From Hallerella sp963656065 (GTDB lineage Bacteria; Fibrobacterota; Fibrobacteria; Fibrobacterales; Fibrobacteraceae): a stretch of DNA of 64,000 nucleotides. The notes beneath the pieces were generated by a model. That model searched no databases and was not told where the DNA came from. It saw nothing but the letters and a program-made list of their open reading frames with translations. Of the stretch, positions 34,039 to 43,050 are shown in pieces; position 1 is the stretch's first letter, and every line of letters starts with the position of its first letter. Location: positions 1 to 64,000 of the forward strand of contig CAVKGV010000007.1 of the NCBI GenBank assembly GCA_963656065.1, read 5' to 3'. Position numbers and translations under genes: made by a program.

Positions 34039-34462
34039 TTTTGATGCTGTTTTCGCCACCCTGTCCATCGGGAACGCGGTCGGGGTTTGCCTGGTCGATT
34101 TCCCAGCTTCCGTCGAAAATGAATTTGTATTGGTAGGTTCCTGCGGCGAGGTTCTTTTTGATGGACCATACGCCCTGTTCGCCTTTTTTCATCTTAGCCG
34201 GTGTCCAATTGTTGAATTCTCCGGCCACTTCAACCTGCTTGGAATCCGGAGAATAGACGTTGAACACGACTTCCTTCAGTTCCAGTTCTTTCTTAGCGGC
34301 TTTCGGTGCGGATTTTTTGACCGCGGCGGTCTTCGGCTTGGCCGCCTTGGCGACGTTCTTCGCCGGAACTTCCTTTTTTACGGCTTTCGAGATATTTTTC
34401 GCCGCCGATGAACTGGAAGCCTTCTTGGTGGCTTTCGGTGCGGATTTCGTTTTCGTTGACAT
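34031..34462 (-). CDS. Lys/Ala-rich basic N-terminus fused to a CBM48 (AMPK-type glycogen-binding) domain
   Basis: Of its 143 residues, the first 60 are nearly all Lys, Ala, Ser, Pro and Val (KATKKASSSSAAKN, PKTAAVKKSAPKAAKKE), like histone-H1-type bacterial tails. Residues 62-143 form a CBM48/AMPK-beta glycogen-binding domain: VVFNVYSPDSKQVEVAGEFNNWTPAKM, then GTYQYKFIFDGSWEIDQANP, with the conserved Trp/Lys sugar contacts. No signal peptide is seen, so it is probably cytosolic, perhaps linking a nucleic acid or another acidic surface to glycogen. Fibrobacters store glycogen, but the role is inference. It has a GGAGG site and overlaps lysA. Confidence 0.85.
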   Translation of the reverse strand: MSTKTKSAPKATKKASSSSAAKNISKAVKKEVPAKNVAKAAKPKTAAVKKSAPKAAKKELELKEVVFNVYSPDSKQVEVAGEFNNWTPAKMKKGEQGVWSIKKNLAAGTYQYKFIFDGSWEIDQANPDRVPDGQGGENSIKNV

Positions 34463-34523
34463 CGATCAACCTCCTTATTTGTTGTTACCTAATAATAACA
34501 AAAAAACATTTTCCCCTCAATGC

Positions 34524-34529
34524 TATATT
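34524..34529 (+). promoter_or_regulatory. -10 element of a probably leaderless rpe transcript
   Basis: TATATT is followed by seven bases and the rpe ATG at 34537, with no ribosome site between. Confidence 0.5.
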
Positions 34530-34536
34530 TGGAAAT

Positions 34537-35181
34537 ATGAGACAGATGATTGCGCCAAGCGTCTTGAACGCGAATTTCTTGAATTTGGGATCGGAACTCG
34601 AGTCCGTCGAACGTGGCGGTGCCGGGTTGATCCATCTTGACATTATGGACGGGCACTTTGTCCCGAACATCAGCTTTGGACCGGGAATTTCCCAACAGAT
34701 CGGGCAGGCGACAAAGCTTCCGCTCGACTGCCATTTGATGATTGACAATCCGGAAATGTTCGTCGAAGAATTTGCGAGACTTGGCGCTCACTATATCACG
34801 GTCCAGGCGGAAACGACGAATCACTTGGATAGGCTTTTGAATCGCATTCGGGAGCTCGGTGCGCATCCCGCGGTGAGCATCAATCCGGCGACGCCTATCG
34901 AGAGTATCCGCTGGGTTTTGGATGTTGTCGATATGGTGCTTGTGATGTCGGTAAATCCGGGATTTGGCGGCCAGAGCCTGATTCCCTATGCGCTTGAAAA
35001 AATCCGTACGCTTCGGGCGATGAAGCCTGCACTCGACATTGAAATCGACGGAGGCATCAAGCTGTCGAATATCCTGGAAGCGAAGAACGCCGGGGCGAAT
35101 GTCTTTGTCGTCGGCAGCGCTATTTTCAAGACGGAATCCCCGGAAAAGACCTGCCGTGAATTTGTGCAGAAGATCCTTTAA
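34537..35181 (+). CDS. rpe: ribulose-phosphate 3-epimerase
   Basis: The 214-aa barrel enzyme interconverts ribulose 5-phosphate and xylulose 5-phosphate. It has IAPSVLNANF, HLDIMDGHFVPNISFGPG (metal and catalytic Asp), CHLMIDNPE, MSVNPGFGGQ and EIDGGIK (second Asp), then NVFVVGSAIF. A longer reading from 34408 runs through the divergent gene and is not needed. The pigment cluster begins 36 bases downstream with its own TATATT-type promoter and ribosome site. Confidence 0.95.
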   Translation: MRQMIAPSVLNANFLNLGSELESVERGGAGLIHLDIMDGHFVPNISFGPGISQQIGQATKLPLDCHLMIDNPEMFVEEFARLGAHYITVQAETTNHLDRLLNRIRELGAHPAVSINPATPIESIRWVLDVVDMVLVMSVNPGFGGQSLIPYALEKIRTLRAMKPALDIEIDGGIKLSNILEAKNAGANVFVVGSAIFKTESPEKTCREFVQKIL

Positions 35182-35217
35182 AAATTTTATATTTGAAATC
35201 CGATTAGAGGAGTTTCT

Positions 35218-35484
35218 ATGGAAGATTTGAACACGCAGGTCAAGAATGTCCTGATAAAATCCTTGGAGTTGGAAGACATCGCCGCAGAAGACATCGACGA
35301 TGACGCTCCGCTCTTTGGACCGGGCAAGGGTCTCGGACTAGACAGTATCGATGCGCTTGAACTCGGAATTGCCATCAAGGACAATTTCGGCGTTTCCTTT
35401 TCGACGGTGAACGAAGAAACCCGCAAACATTTTGCGTCTATCAATGCGCTGGCGGCTTACATCAAGGAAAACAGGGAGAACTGA
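35218..35484 (+). CDS. acyl carrier protein, aryl-polyene type (first)
   Basis: The 88-aa protein has the phosphopantetheine site GLGLDSIDALELG, with Ser in DSID. The order GPGKGLGLDSID matches the first ACP (ApeE-like) of aryl-polyene clusters. It carries the growing chain between the ligase, ketosynthases, reductase and dehydratases of this cluster. It has a strong AGAGGAG site and is the first gene of the rightward operon. Confidence 0.88.
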   Translation: MEDLNTQVKNVLIKSLELEDIAAEDIDDDAPLFGPGKGLGLDSIDALELGIAIKDNFGVSFSTVNEETRKHFASINALAAYIKENREN

Positions 35485-35485
35485 A

Positions 35486-35746
35486 ATGGACAAGTCCCAG
35501 ATTTTTGAAAAAATCAAAGGTGTGCTGGTCGATGAATTCGAAATGGACCCGGCGAAAGTCGTTCCCGAAGCGCGTCTATATGAAGACCTAAACCTAGACA
35601 GCATCGATGCGGTGGATTTGATTGTAAAATTCAAGTCGATGCTTCCGCACAATGTCGATCCGGAAGTCTTCAAAAATATGAGAACGTTGCAGGACGTTGT
35701 CGAAGCCCTGTACGATCTTGCCGAAAAATCTAGCGAAAAGAAATGA
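35486..35746 (+). CDS. acyl carrier protein, aryl-polyene type (second)
   Basis: This 86-aa ACP begins at the ATG one base after the previous stop. Its phosphopantetheine site is LYEDLNLDSIDAVDLIVKF. Two tandem ACPs are standard in aryl-polyene and flexirubin clusters (ApeE/ApeF); one may carry the starter and one the extender units. Its stop overlaps the start of the ligase fusion (ATGA). Confidence 0.88.
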   Translation: MDKSQIFEKIKGVLVDEFEMDPAKVVPEARLYEDLNLDSIDAVDLIVKFKSMLPHNVDPEVFKNMRTLQDVVEALYDLAEKSSEKK

Positions 35747-38055
35747 ATTCTCTTGCGGGGAAGATCTTCTTTGCCGCGTTGTCGGTCCTCTATCCTGTGT
35801 TGGTCTTTTGCGGGCTCCGGTTCTGGGGATTGTCTCCGCGCAAGTTGAGCCTCGTACTTCTGCTGCTTGCGGCCTTTCATTTCTTTTCAATGTCGCAAAA
35901 GGGGCTTTCGAAAATCTCGCGGGCGAAGGAAATATTTTTTGTCCTGTTCCTGGTCGCTTGCGGCGGATTCGCTTTTGCCTTGGATAACGCGTTCGTCCTC
36001 AAGTTTTATCCCGTCCTTGTCAATTTGGGATTGCTTGTCTTTTTTGGTGCAACGCTTTTTCGCGGCCCGAGCCTTGTCTTTCGGCTGGCTACATTTTCCG
36101 ACAGACGGATTTTGCAAAGTGCGGACCGGTTCTATGTGGAGCGTTATTGCAACCGGGTGACGCTTGCCTGGTGCATTTTTTTTGTCTTCAACGGTCTTGT
36201 CGCTTTGTGGACGGTTCTCTTTGCGGATGAAAAAATCTGGTCCCTGTACAACGGCCTTGTCGCTTATATTCTGATGGGAATTTTCTTTATGTTTGAATAT
36301 GGAATCCGAAAAATGAAACAGGAACGATTGAATGCGTATATCCCCTTTTCACAGATCCAGGCGGACTCCCGTCCGAAAGATTCGGTTGTCTGTTTTGGCG
36401 GCGCGGGAATTTTGGAAGGCGCCCGGACGTGGGCGGATTTCAAGTCCGATGTTTCCCGGTTGCGCACGGCGCTTGAAAGGGAAAATTTTGACACGTGGAT
36501 TTTGAACGCGGACGACATCTATTATTTTTTGGTCGCCGTCTTTGCGCTTTTCCAGAGTCGGAAAAAGATCCTCTTTTCGGCAAACCGGCAGCCGGAATAT
36601 ATTCGCGAGATACGGACGGAAAATATCGGTTTTCTGAACGATAGCGGTGCGGAAAATTCACTGCAGATTCAACAAGCCCTGAAAACTTTTTCCCCGGAAA
36701 AACCGTGGGAAGCTTTTGACATTTCAAAAGTCCGCGCCTCTCTTTTTACTTCGGGAACGACCGGAGTCCCCAAGGAAATTGCAAAGACCGGTGCGCAGTT
36801 TGAAAATGAGGCGAACGCTCTCGCAAAACGTTTCGGCAAAAATTTTGTCGGGCGGAATTTTTACACGACGGTCAACCACCATCACATTTATGGAATGGCT
36901 TTCGGAATTTTTGTCCCGATTTCGGCGGGGCTTCCCATTTGCCGTTGCCGTTTTGAATTTCCCGAAGAAATAGAGCGCATTGTTCGGGAACCTTCCGTAA
37001 TCGTGTCGAGTCCCGCGTTCTTGAAACGTCTCGTCGCCTCTTCCCCCAAGCCGTTCCCTTTTAAAACGAAACCGTTTTGGCTTTCTGCCGGGGGAGTTTT
37101 GCCGGAAGACGTCTCGGGTCGTGTGGAAGCCCTTTCGGGAAACGGTGTGCAGGAAATCTACGGTTGCACGGAAGCGGGCGCAATCGCTACGCGTCGCATT
37201 CGGGAAGGAATTCTTTGGCATCCGATTCCTTCAAACCGGATTTCCCTTGCGGAAAATGGCTGCCTAAAAATCCAGTCTTCCTATACGGAACCTTGCGGCT
37301 TTGTGACCGGTGACTTGGGGAAAATTTGCGAGGACGGTTCTTTTGAACTTCTCGGCCGGGCGGATTCCATTGTCAAAATCGAAGAAAAAAGGATCTCTCT
37401 TCCGGAAGTGGAAAATCGTTTGCGGCAGACGGGGCTCGTGCGCGATGTGCGGGTCGTTCCGATGTCGGGAAAGCGCCAGTATCTCGTCGCGGCAATCGTT
37501 TTGAATGACGAGGGAATCGCAAAGTTTCGTGGCCAATCCAAGAGAAGCATCAACGTATTTTTCAATGAACATCTCTCCAAGTTTCTAGAAAATACGGTAT
37601 TGCCAAAAAAATGGCGCTACCTAGAAGAACTTCCGCAGGACGTGATGGGGAAAATTCGGATTCGGGATATTCAGGCGTTGTTTGAAATCCCCGAATCGCC
37701 AAATTTTAAAATCCTGAAATACCGTCTGGAAGAAAACAGGATCCGTGCCAAAATCGTTGTTCCCGAAACGAGTGACTATTATAACGGGCATTTCCCGGAA
37801 TTTAAGCTTTTGCCGGCGGTAGTCCAAATCGATCTGGTATTGAAACTGTTCCGCGGACTAACGAAAACGAATTTTTCTTTTAAACGGATTTCACGTGCCA
37901 AGTTTATGGGGCCAATCTTTCCAGAAATGCCGGTGACGTTGGATTGCGCTTATTCGCCGGATTCGGGAAAGCTTCTGTTCGGCATTTTTTCCGAAGAAGG
38001 GAAAAAACTTTCGTCGGGAACGGTTGAACTGAAAAAGGAATCAAATGGAATTTAA
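35743..38055 (+). CDS. three-domain fusion: membrane protein, AMP-ligase and hotdog dehydratase (ApeG-ApeH-ApeI-like)
   Basis: This 770-aa protein joins three activities usually coded by separate genes. Residues 1-195 form a membrane domain with about six helices (COG4648/ApeG-like). Residues 205-665 are an acyl-activating enzyme with SLFTSGTTGVPKE (ATP loop), EIYGCTEAGAIATR and GRADSIVKIEEKRISLPEVE; this would load an aryl acid onto the ACP. Residues 670-770 are a FabZ-like hotdog dehydratase with NGHFPEFKLLPAVVQID holding the catalytic His. The fusion ties starter loading and dehydration to the membrane. It is the third gene of the operon. Confidence 0.85.
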   Translation: MNSLAGKIFFAALSVLYPVLVFCGLRFWGLSPRKLSLVLLLLAAFHFFSMSQKGLSKISRAKEIFFVLFLVACGGFAFALDNAFVLKFYPVLVNLGLLVFFGATLFRGPSLVFRLATFSDRRILQSADRFYVERYCNRVTLAWCIFFVFNGLVALWTVLFADEKIWSLYNGLVAYILMGIFFMFEYGIRKMKQERLNAYIPFSQIQADSRPKDSVVCFGGAGILEGARTWADFKSDVSRLRTALERENFDTWILNADDIYYFLVAVFALFQSRKKILFSANRQPEYIREIRTENIGFLNDSGAENSLQIQQALKTFSPEKPWEAFDISKVRASLFTSGTTGVPKEIAKTGAQFENEANALAKRFGKNFVGRNFYTTVNHHHIYGMAFGIFVPISAGLPICRCRFEFPEEIERIVREPSVIVSSPAFLKRLVASSPKPFPFKTKPFWLSAGGVLPEDVSGRVEALSGNGVQEIYGCTEAGAIATRRIREGILWHPIPSNRISLAENGCLKIQSSYTEPCGFVTGDLGKICEDGSFELLGRADSIVKIEEKRISLPEVENRLRQTGLVRDVRVVPMSGKRQYLVAAIVLNDEGIAKFRGQSKRSINVFFNEHLSKFLENTVLPKKWRYLEELPQDVMGKIRIRDIQALFEIPESPNFKILKYRLEENRIRAKIVVPETSDYYNGHFPEFKLLPAVVQIDLVLKLFRGLTKTNFSFKRISRAKFMGPIFPEMPVTLDCAYSPDSGKLLFGIFSEEGKKLSSGTVELKKESNGI

Positions 38056-38785
38056 TCCCTGCGCTGTCGTTCCCGTGTACCGGCACGAAAATACGGTTCG
38101 CGATGTGGTCGAAAAACTGGTCGTTTTAAAGCTTCCTGTCATTATCATCGACGATGGAAATACGTGCGAGGCTCTCCATGTCCTGAAAAAAATAGCGCAG
38201 GAATTTCCGGGTGTTATTGTCATTTCGCATCAGGTCAATATGGGAAAAGGCGGTGCGGTCTGTTCGGGGCTTCGCGAAGCTTTTCGGCTGGGATTCACCC
38301 ATGCGCTCCAAGTCGATGCCGACGGTCAGCATGATGCGTCAATAGTCCCGTTTTTGCTCAAGGCTTCCCGGAAACATTTCAAAAATTTGGTCGGTGGCTT
38401 TCCCGTCTATGACGCTTCGGTTCCGAAAGAACGTGAAATCGGCCGGAAAATTACGAATTTCTGGGTCCATATTGAAACGCTCTCAGCAAAGATTCCTGAC
38501 GCAATGTGTGGACTTCGCGTTTATCCGCTTTCGCAAACCGTTCCCGTCCTGGAAAAAATTTGCACTTTTCGCATGGGATTCGATATCGAAATTCTGGTCA
38601 GGCTTTCCTGGAAAAATGTCGGGATGAATTTTTACCCGGTCAAGGTTTTTTACCCGCAGAACGGCGTCTCGAATTTTCATCTGTTTCGCGATAATCTGGA
38701 AATTTCAAAGTTGCACACGCGGCTCGTTTGCGGAATGCTTCTTCGGCTTCCTAAAATTTTGCTCGGGAAAAAAACGCATGGCTGA
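38045..38785 (+). CDS. family-2 glycosyltransferase (dolichol-phosphate-mannose-synthase-like)
   Basis: The 246-aa enzyme has a GT-A fold: PCAVVPVYRHENTV, IIIDDGN, NMGKGGAVCSGLREA and the DXD-type QVDADGQHD. It lies inside the pigment operon, overlapping its neighbours by 11 and 8 bases. Similar enzymes in aryl-polyene clusters probably add a sugar to, or prepare a lipid carrier for, the polyene. The exact sugar is unknown. Confidence 0.88.
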   Translation: MEFNPCAVVPVYRHENTVRDVVEKLVVLKLPVIIIDDGNTCEALHVLKKIAQEFPGVIVISHQVNMGKGGAVCSGLREAFRLGFTHALQVDADGQHDASIVPFLLKASRKHFKNLVGGFPVYDASVPKEREIGRKITNFWVHIETLSAKIPDAMCGLRVYPLSQTVPVLEKICTFRMGFDIEILVRLSWKNVGMNFYPVKVFYPQNGVSNFHLFRDNLEISKLHTRLVCGMLLRLPKILLGKKTHG

Positions 38786-39734
38786 TGCGCATTGGTCGCA
38801 AATCGAAGAAACGACGAAAGCGCCCTGGAAGTTCCGGTTTATGCTGTGGGCTGCCGTTCGCTTGCCGCAAAAAATGGTCGAGGCTCTCGCCGCCGTCATT
38901 GTTTTCTTTTTTTTCCTCGGAGCAAGCGACGTTCGGTCTCGCTCGCGTCTCTACCTGATGCATATCGGAAAATTGCAAAACCGGCGAATTTCCTCGTGGA
39001 ATGTTTATTTGCATATCCTTTCCTTTGCGCTTTCGATGATTGAAAAAATTCGCGGTTGGTCGGGAAAAATTCCCCTTTCCCAATTGGAAGCTCAAAAGGA
39101 TGATATAGAAAAGCTTATCGGTCAAATCGATGCCGGGAAAGGTTCCTTTGTCCTGTGTTCGCATTTGGGAAATATCGAAGCGATGCGCTCCTTTACGGAA
39201 TACAACAAAAAACATTCCGTGAAAAATTTCCAGGTTTTTCCCGTTGTCGATTTTTCGGGGACAAGACGGTTTAACGATTTGCTCGGAAAGTTGAATCCTG
39301 ATTTGATGAAGAATTGCTTTGACGCAAATTCCATTGGAGTGGAAACCGCAATTTCCATGCGGGGAAAAATGGAAGAGGGAAACCTTGTCGCCATTGCCGG
39401 GGACAGGACGTCGAGCCATTCTCGGGACCGCTTTATTCCGCTTACATTTCTTGGCGAACGGGCGAATTTTCCGGAAGGGGCCTTTATCCTGGCGAATCTT
39501 TTAAAATATCCCGTCTATTTTATTTTTGCCTGTCGCAAAAGGGATTTGGATATCGCTTCTCCGTACGAGTTTCACGTTATTCGGGCAAGAACAGGAGAGG
39601 AAAAGGCGTCGCTGTCCCAAAGGGAAAGGGCGGTTGCTCTTGCCGAAGAATACGTCCGCCATCTTGAAAAATATTGTCTGGAACATCCCTACCAATGGTA
39701 TAATTTTTACAATTTTTGGCAAAAGGAGAATTGA
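38778..39734 (+). CDS. LpxL/HtrB-like lipid acyltransferase
   Basis: The 318-aa enzyme has an N-terminal hydrophobic anchor and the LpxL-type H-x4-E catalytic motif in FVLCSHLGNIEAM, plus VAIAGDRTS and the FPEGAFILANLLKYPVYFIF segment. It would move the polyene acyl chain, or another acyl group, to a lipid. Its start overlaps the glycosyltransferase by eight bases. It is standard in aryl-polyene clusters. Confidence 0.88.
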   Translation: MADAHWSQIEETTKAPWKFRFMLWAAVRLPQKMVEALAAVIVFFFFLGASDVRSRSRLYLMHIGKLQNRRISSWNVYLHILSFALSMIEKIRGWSGKIPLSQLEAQKDDIEKLIGQIDAGKGSFVLCSHLGNIEAMRSFTEYNKKHSVKNFQVFPVVDFSGTRRFNDLLGKLNPDLMKNCFDANSIGVETAISMRGKMEEGNLVAIAGDRTSSHSRDRFIPLTFLGERANFPEGAFILANLLKYPVYFIFACRKRDLDIASPYEFHVIRARTGEEKASLSQRERAVALAEEYVRHLEKYCLEHPYQWYNFYNFWQKEN

Positions 39735-39735
39735 C

Positions 39736-40173
39736 GTGGAAAAAAAACTTTTAACGGCTTCCACAGACATCCAGGTGGAATTTTTTGACCTGGATCCGAT
39801 GAATGTCGTCTGGCATGGAAACTATGTAAAATATATGGAGTCGGCGCGTTGCGTTCTTTTGAGCAAGTTGAATTACGATTACAAGGCGATGGAAAAGGAT
39901 GGTTATGTCTGGCCGGTCGTTCAGCTGGGGATCAAGTATATTCGCCCGTTGCGGTTCATGCAAAAGGTTCGTGTGGAAGTTTCCCTGGTGGAATATGAAA
40001 TCTGTCTGAAACTCCAGTATCGCTTCATCGACGTGGAAACGGGGAAGGTGATTACAAAGGCGGAAAGTACGCAGATGGCGGTTCAAATCGAGACGGGGGA
40101 ATCGTGTTTGGGTTCTCCGAAAGAATTTGTGGAAAAAGTGCGAAAATGTCTCGCCGAGGAAAATCATGACTAG
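39736..40173 (+). CDS. 4HBT-family acyl thioesterase
   Basis: The 145-aa hotdog protein has the signature EFFDLDPMNVVWHGNYVKYMESAR, with the catalytic Asp in DLDP and the helix EsAR. The likely start is GTG at 39736, one base after the upstream stop. It may release or edit polyene chains on the ACPs. It overlaps the LolA-like gene by eight bases. Confidence 0.88.
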   Translation: MEKKLLTASTDIQVEFFDLDPMNVVWHGNYVKYMESARCVLLSKLNYDYKAMEKDGYVWPVVQLGIKYIRPLRFMQKVRVEVSLVEYEICLKLQYRFIDVETGKVITKAESTQMAVQIETGESCLGSPKEFVEKVRKCLAEENHD

Positions 40174-40756
40174 GCTTTTTTTCTCGTTCGTTTTTCTTTT
40201 TGCCGTTTCCGTCCTAGCCGAAAGCCCGGTCTGGAAATTTCCTGTGTCGGCGGATTCCGAAGAGTTGATTCGGGCGATGTCCGCTTTATCCCGAGAAGAA
40301 AAAATCTCGGGGACTTTTCAACAGACGCGGACCGTTGTGAAGATCAACCGTTCCTTCCAATCAACAGGAACATTTGAAATTTCTACCGACGGAGTTGTCT
40401 GGAATGTCGAAAAACCGTTCGCTTCGAAAATGCGTTTGACGGACTCTAGCCTTGTGCAGGTGGATGCCGCCGGGAACCAGACGGTTATGTCTTCAAAGGA
40501 TAATGCGATTTTTGATGAAATCGCTCGGACGATGCGGGCTGTTTTCCTAGGCGATCTGTCGGTTTTGCAGAATCGTTTCGATATTTACTTTGTGCAGGAT
40601 CAAAAGAAAAAATCATGGCATGTCGGGCTCGTGCCTCGGGAAAAAATAATCCGGAATGCGATGCAATCGATAGAGCTGAAAGGTTCGAAAAATTTAGAAG
40701 AAGTGCTTCTTGTCGATGGAGAAGGAAATAAGCTGAAATATGAATTCGGAAAATAG
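40166..40756 (+). CDS. LolA-like outer-membrane carrier protein
   Basis: This 196-aa product has a signal peptide (MTRLFFSFVFLFAVSVLA) and a LolA-type fold: REEKISGTFQQTRTVVKINRSFQSTGTFEI, then VVWNVEKPFASKMRLTDSSL. LolA-like proteins in such clusters are thought to carry the lipid-bound polyene through the periplasm. It overlaps the next gene (MMPL exporter) by 17 bases. Confidence 0.88.
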   Translation: MTRLFFSFVFLFAVSVLAESPVWKFPVSADSEELIRAMSALSREEKISGTFQQTRTVVKINRSFQSTGTFEISTDGVVWNVEKPFASKMRLTDSSLVQVDAAGNQTVMSSKDNAIFDEIARTMRAVFLGDLSVLQNRFDIYFVQDQKKKSWHVGLVPREKIIRNAMQSIELKGSKNLEEVLLVDGEGNKLKYEFGK

Positions 40757-43019
40757 GAAAAGGCCGCTCGGAATAATTTTGTGGGCGATTCTGCATGCAG
40801 CCCTAATCGTTGCGGTCGTTCTCGCCTATCCGTGGAAAATCGATCAAAATCTATTTTCGATTGTGCCCGGGTCAAAAATTTCTTCGGATATCCAGAATGC
40901 GGAAACGCTTTTTTCAAAACGCTCCGCCTTGCAGATGATGCTTTTTGTCGGAGATGCCGATGCGCGGAATGCGATGGCCGCTGCGGATGAAATCGGGGAA
41001 ATGCTTCAAAAAAGCGAGCAGATCCAATCGGTGTCTTGGATGGTTTCGGATTCCACATACAGGGAGTTTTCCGATTTTGTCTTTGCGAATCGTTTTGCTT
41101 TGCAGGATCCGTCCATTTTAACATGGGATGATTCAACTGCCGCGGAAAAGTTCTACCAAAATGCATTGGCAAAAATTTACGGAGCTTTTGGAATGGGAAA
41201 TTTTTCCCGGCTAGACGAAGACCCGTATCTGCTCGCTTCGATATCGGAAGAACGCCTTTTGAAAAAACTTTCCGTATTTTCGGGAAATCTGACTTTGCGG
41301 GAAAACAGGATGACCGTTCAGGATTCCGGCATGACGTATGTCTTTTTGAACGCACGGCTCGGTGAAAATGCGCCGTCATTCGCTTCGGATTCGCACATCC
41401 TTCTGGATCTCGAAAAGAAAATCGAGTCTTTAAAAGAGAAGTTCCCGCATCTTCGCATTGAAAAATCCGGAGTCCCGTTTCACAGCTACGAAAGTTCTAA
41501 TCAGGCCCAGAAAGAGATCGGCTGGATTTCCGGAATATCCATCGGCATCATTTTTGTCTTGCTGTTGGTTGTGTTTCGTTCCGTGGTTCCGATCTGCGCG
41601 ACGCTTGTTTCGATTTTGATTGCGATCCTTGCTGCTACCGGAGCAACTATCGCCGCTTTTCATGAAATCCATATTTTCACGTTCGTCTTCGGCACGAGCG
41701 TTATCGGCGTGAGCATTGACTATGCGCTCCACCATTTTGCCGACAAAGATGCCCGGCTGCGCAGTATGCTTCTAGGCTTTATGACGACAGAACTCAGCTA
41801 TGTCGCGCTCGGAATCGTCAATTTCCCGCTGTTGCGCCAGATGGCTTTCTTTTCAATGGTGGGCCTTGCTTCCGCATTGCTTTCCGTTGTTCTGGTCTTT
41901 CCAAAGATTTCGGATAGGATGCATGCCCAAAGTCCGCGCTTCCTTCGCGTCTCGCAAATCGTTTTGGCGGGATATGCAAAAATGGGAAGGATGCCCCGGA
42001 CAATTCGCTATATCCTTTGGGCTGTAGGATTGCTTGCCCTTGTTCCCGGTTTTTTTAAAATGCAGGTGCAAACCGATATCCGCTCGATGTACCAGCCTCC
42101 GAAAAGCTTACTGAATTCGGAGATGAAAATACAGGGTTGGGTAAATTCGGGAATTTCTCCTGCTTATTTTATCGTGAGCGGAAATTCCGAAGAGGAATTT
42201 CTGGAGCGGGAAGAGATTTTGTCGGAAAAGTTGCGCGCGGCGGAAAAGGATTCGCTTCTGGTATCCCATCTTTCTGTCTCTGAATTTTTCCCGTCCGAAA
42301 AAAGGCGTGCCCGGTTGGATTCCGCTCTGCGTCGGGTCTTGCCGATTCGCTATCGGGAGCTTTGCTCGGCCTTGAAAATCAAGCCGAAAGAAAATTGGGA
42401 GAATCTTGGGACGGAGAAGAGTGCAGTTTTGCCGGAACAATTGGAAGGAATGCGCGATATGCTTTTCCTAGGAAACGTGAACGGAAAATTTTATAGCGTT
42501 GTGATGCCGCTACATTTGCAGGATAAATTTGACATCCATGCGTATGAAGATACAGAAAATGGAATTTATGCGATAAATAAAATGCAAATCGTCAATGCCG
42601 CTTTGACGGAACTTTCCTGGACCGCATTGTCCCTTGTCGCTTTTGCCTATTTTGCCGTTTTCTTCATCCTTTCATTTGTCTATACCTGGATGGATTCCCT
42701 GCGTGTTGTGCGGGCGCCGATCCTTGCTTGCCTTTTGACATTATCCGTTTTTGGCTATGCGCAGATTCCGGTAAACTTTTTTGTCATCGTCGGATTGATT
42801 CTTACGCTTGGAATCGGGATCGATTACGCTTTATTCTTCAAGGATTCGGAAGGTCATGCGGATTCTACGGCCCTTGCGGTGATGCTTTCGGCGCTGACGA
42901 CACTTGTCTCGTTCGGTTCCTTGGCGCTCAGCCACTTTGCCCCGATTTCCGTTTTTGGCTTGGCGGTGCTCTTGGGAATTTCTACTTGTTTCCTGCTCTC
43001 GCCTTGGACAAGGGATTAG
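40740..43019 (+). CDS. MMPL/RND-family exporter of the pigment cluster
   Basis: The 759-aa inner-membrane protein has the RND-like plan of two repeats, each with one helix, a large periplasmic domain and five further helices. Matching segments are FVFGTSVIGVSIDYALHHFADKD in the first half and VIVGLILTLGIGIDYALFFKDSEG in the second; the Asp in SIDYAL/GIDYAL carries the proton. It most likely flips or exports the polyene lipid. Confidence 0.9.
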   Translation: MNSENRKRPLGIILWAILHAALIVAVVLAYPWKIDQNLFSIVPGSKISSDIQNAETLFSKRSALQMMLFVGDADARNAMAAADEIGEMLQKSEQIQSVSWMVSDSTYREFSDFVFANRFALQDPSILTWDDSTAAEKFYQNALAKIYGAFGMGNFSRLDEDPYLLASISEERLLKKLSVFSGNLTLRENRMTVQDSGMTYVFLNARLGENAPSFASDSHILLDLEKKIESLKEKFPHLRIEKSGVPFHSYESSNQAQKEIGWISGISIGIIFVLLLVVFRSVVPICATLVSILIAILAATGATIAAFHEIHIFTFVFGTSVIGVSIDYALHHFADKDARLRSMLLGFMTTELSYVALGIVNFPLLRQMAFFSMVGLASALLSVVLVFPKISDRMHAQSPRFLRVSQIVLAGYAKMGRMPRTIRYILWAVGLLALVPGFFKMQVQTDIRSMYQPPKSLLNSEMKIQGWVNSGISPAYFIVSGNSEEEFLEREEILSEKLRAAEKDSLLVSHLSVSEFFPSEKRRARLDSALRRVLPIRYRELCSALKIKPKENWENLGTEKSAVLPEQLEGMRDMLFLGNVNGKFYSVVMPLHLQDKFDIHAYEDTENGIYAINKMQIVNAALTELSWTALSLVAFAYFAVFFILSFVYTWMDSLRVVRAPILACLLTLSVFGYAQIPVNFFVIVGLILTLGIGIDYALFFKDSEGHADSTALAVMLSALTTLVSFGSLALSHFAPISVFGLAVLLGISTCFLLSPWTRD

Positions 43020-43050
43020 GGAATTTTTATATTGCCTTGCGGAGAATCGG

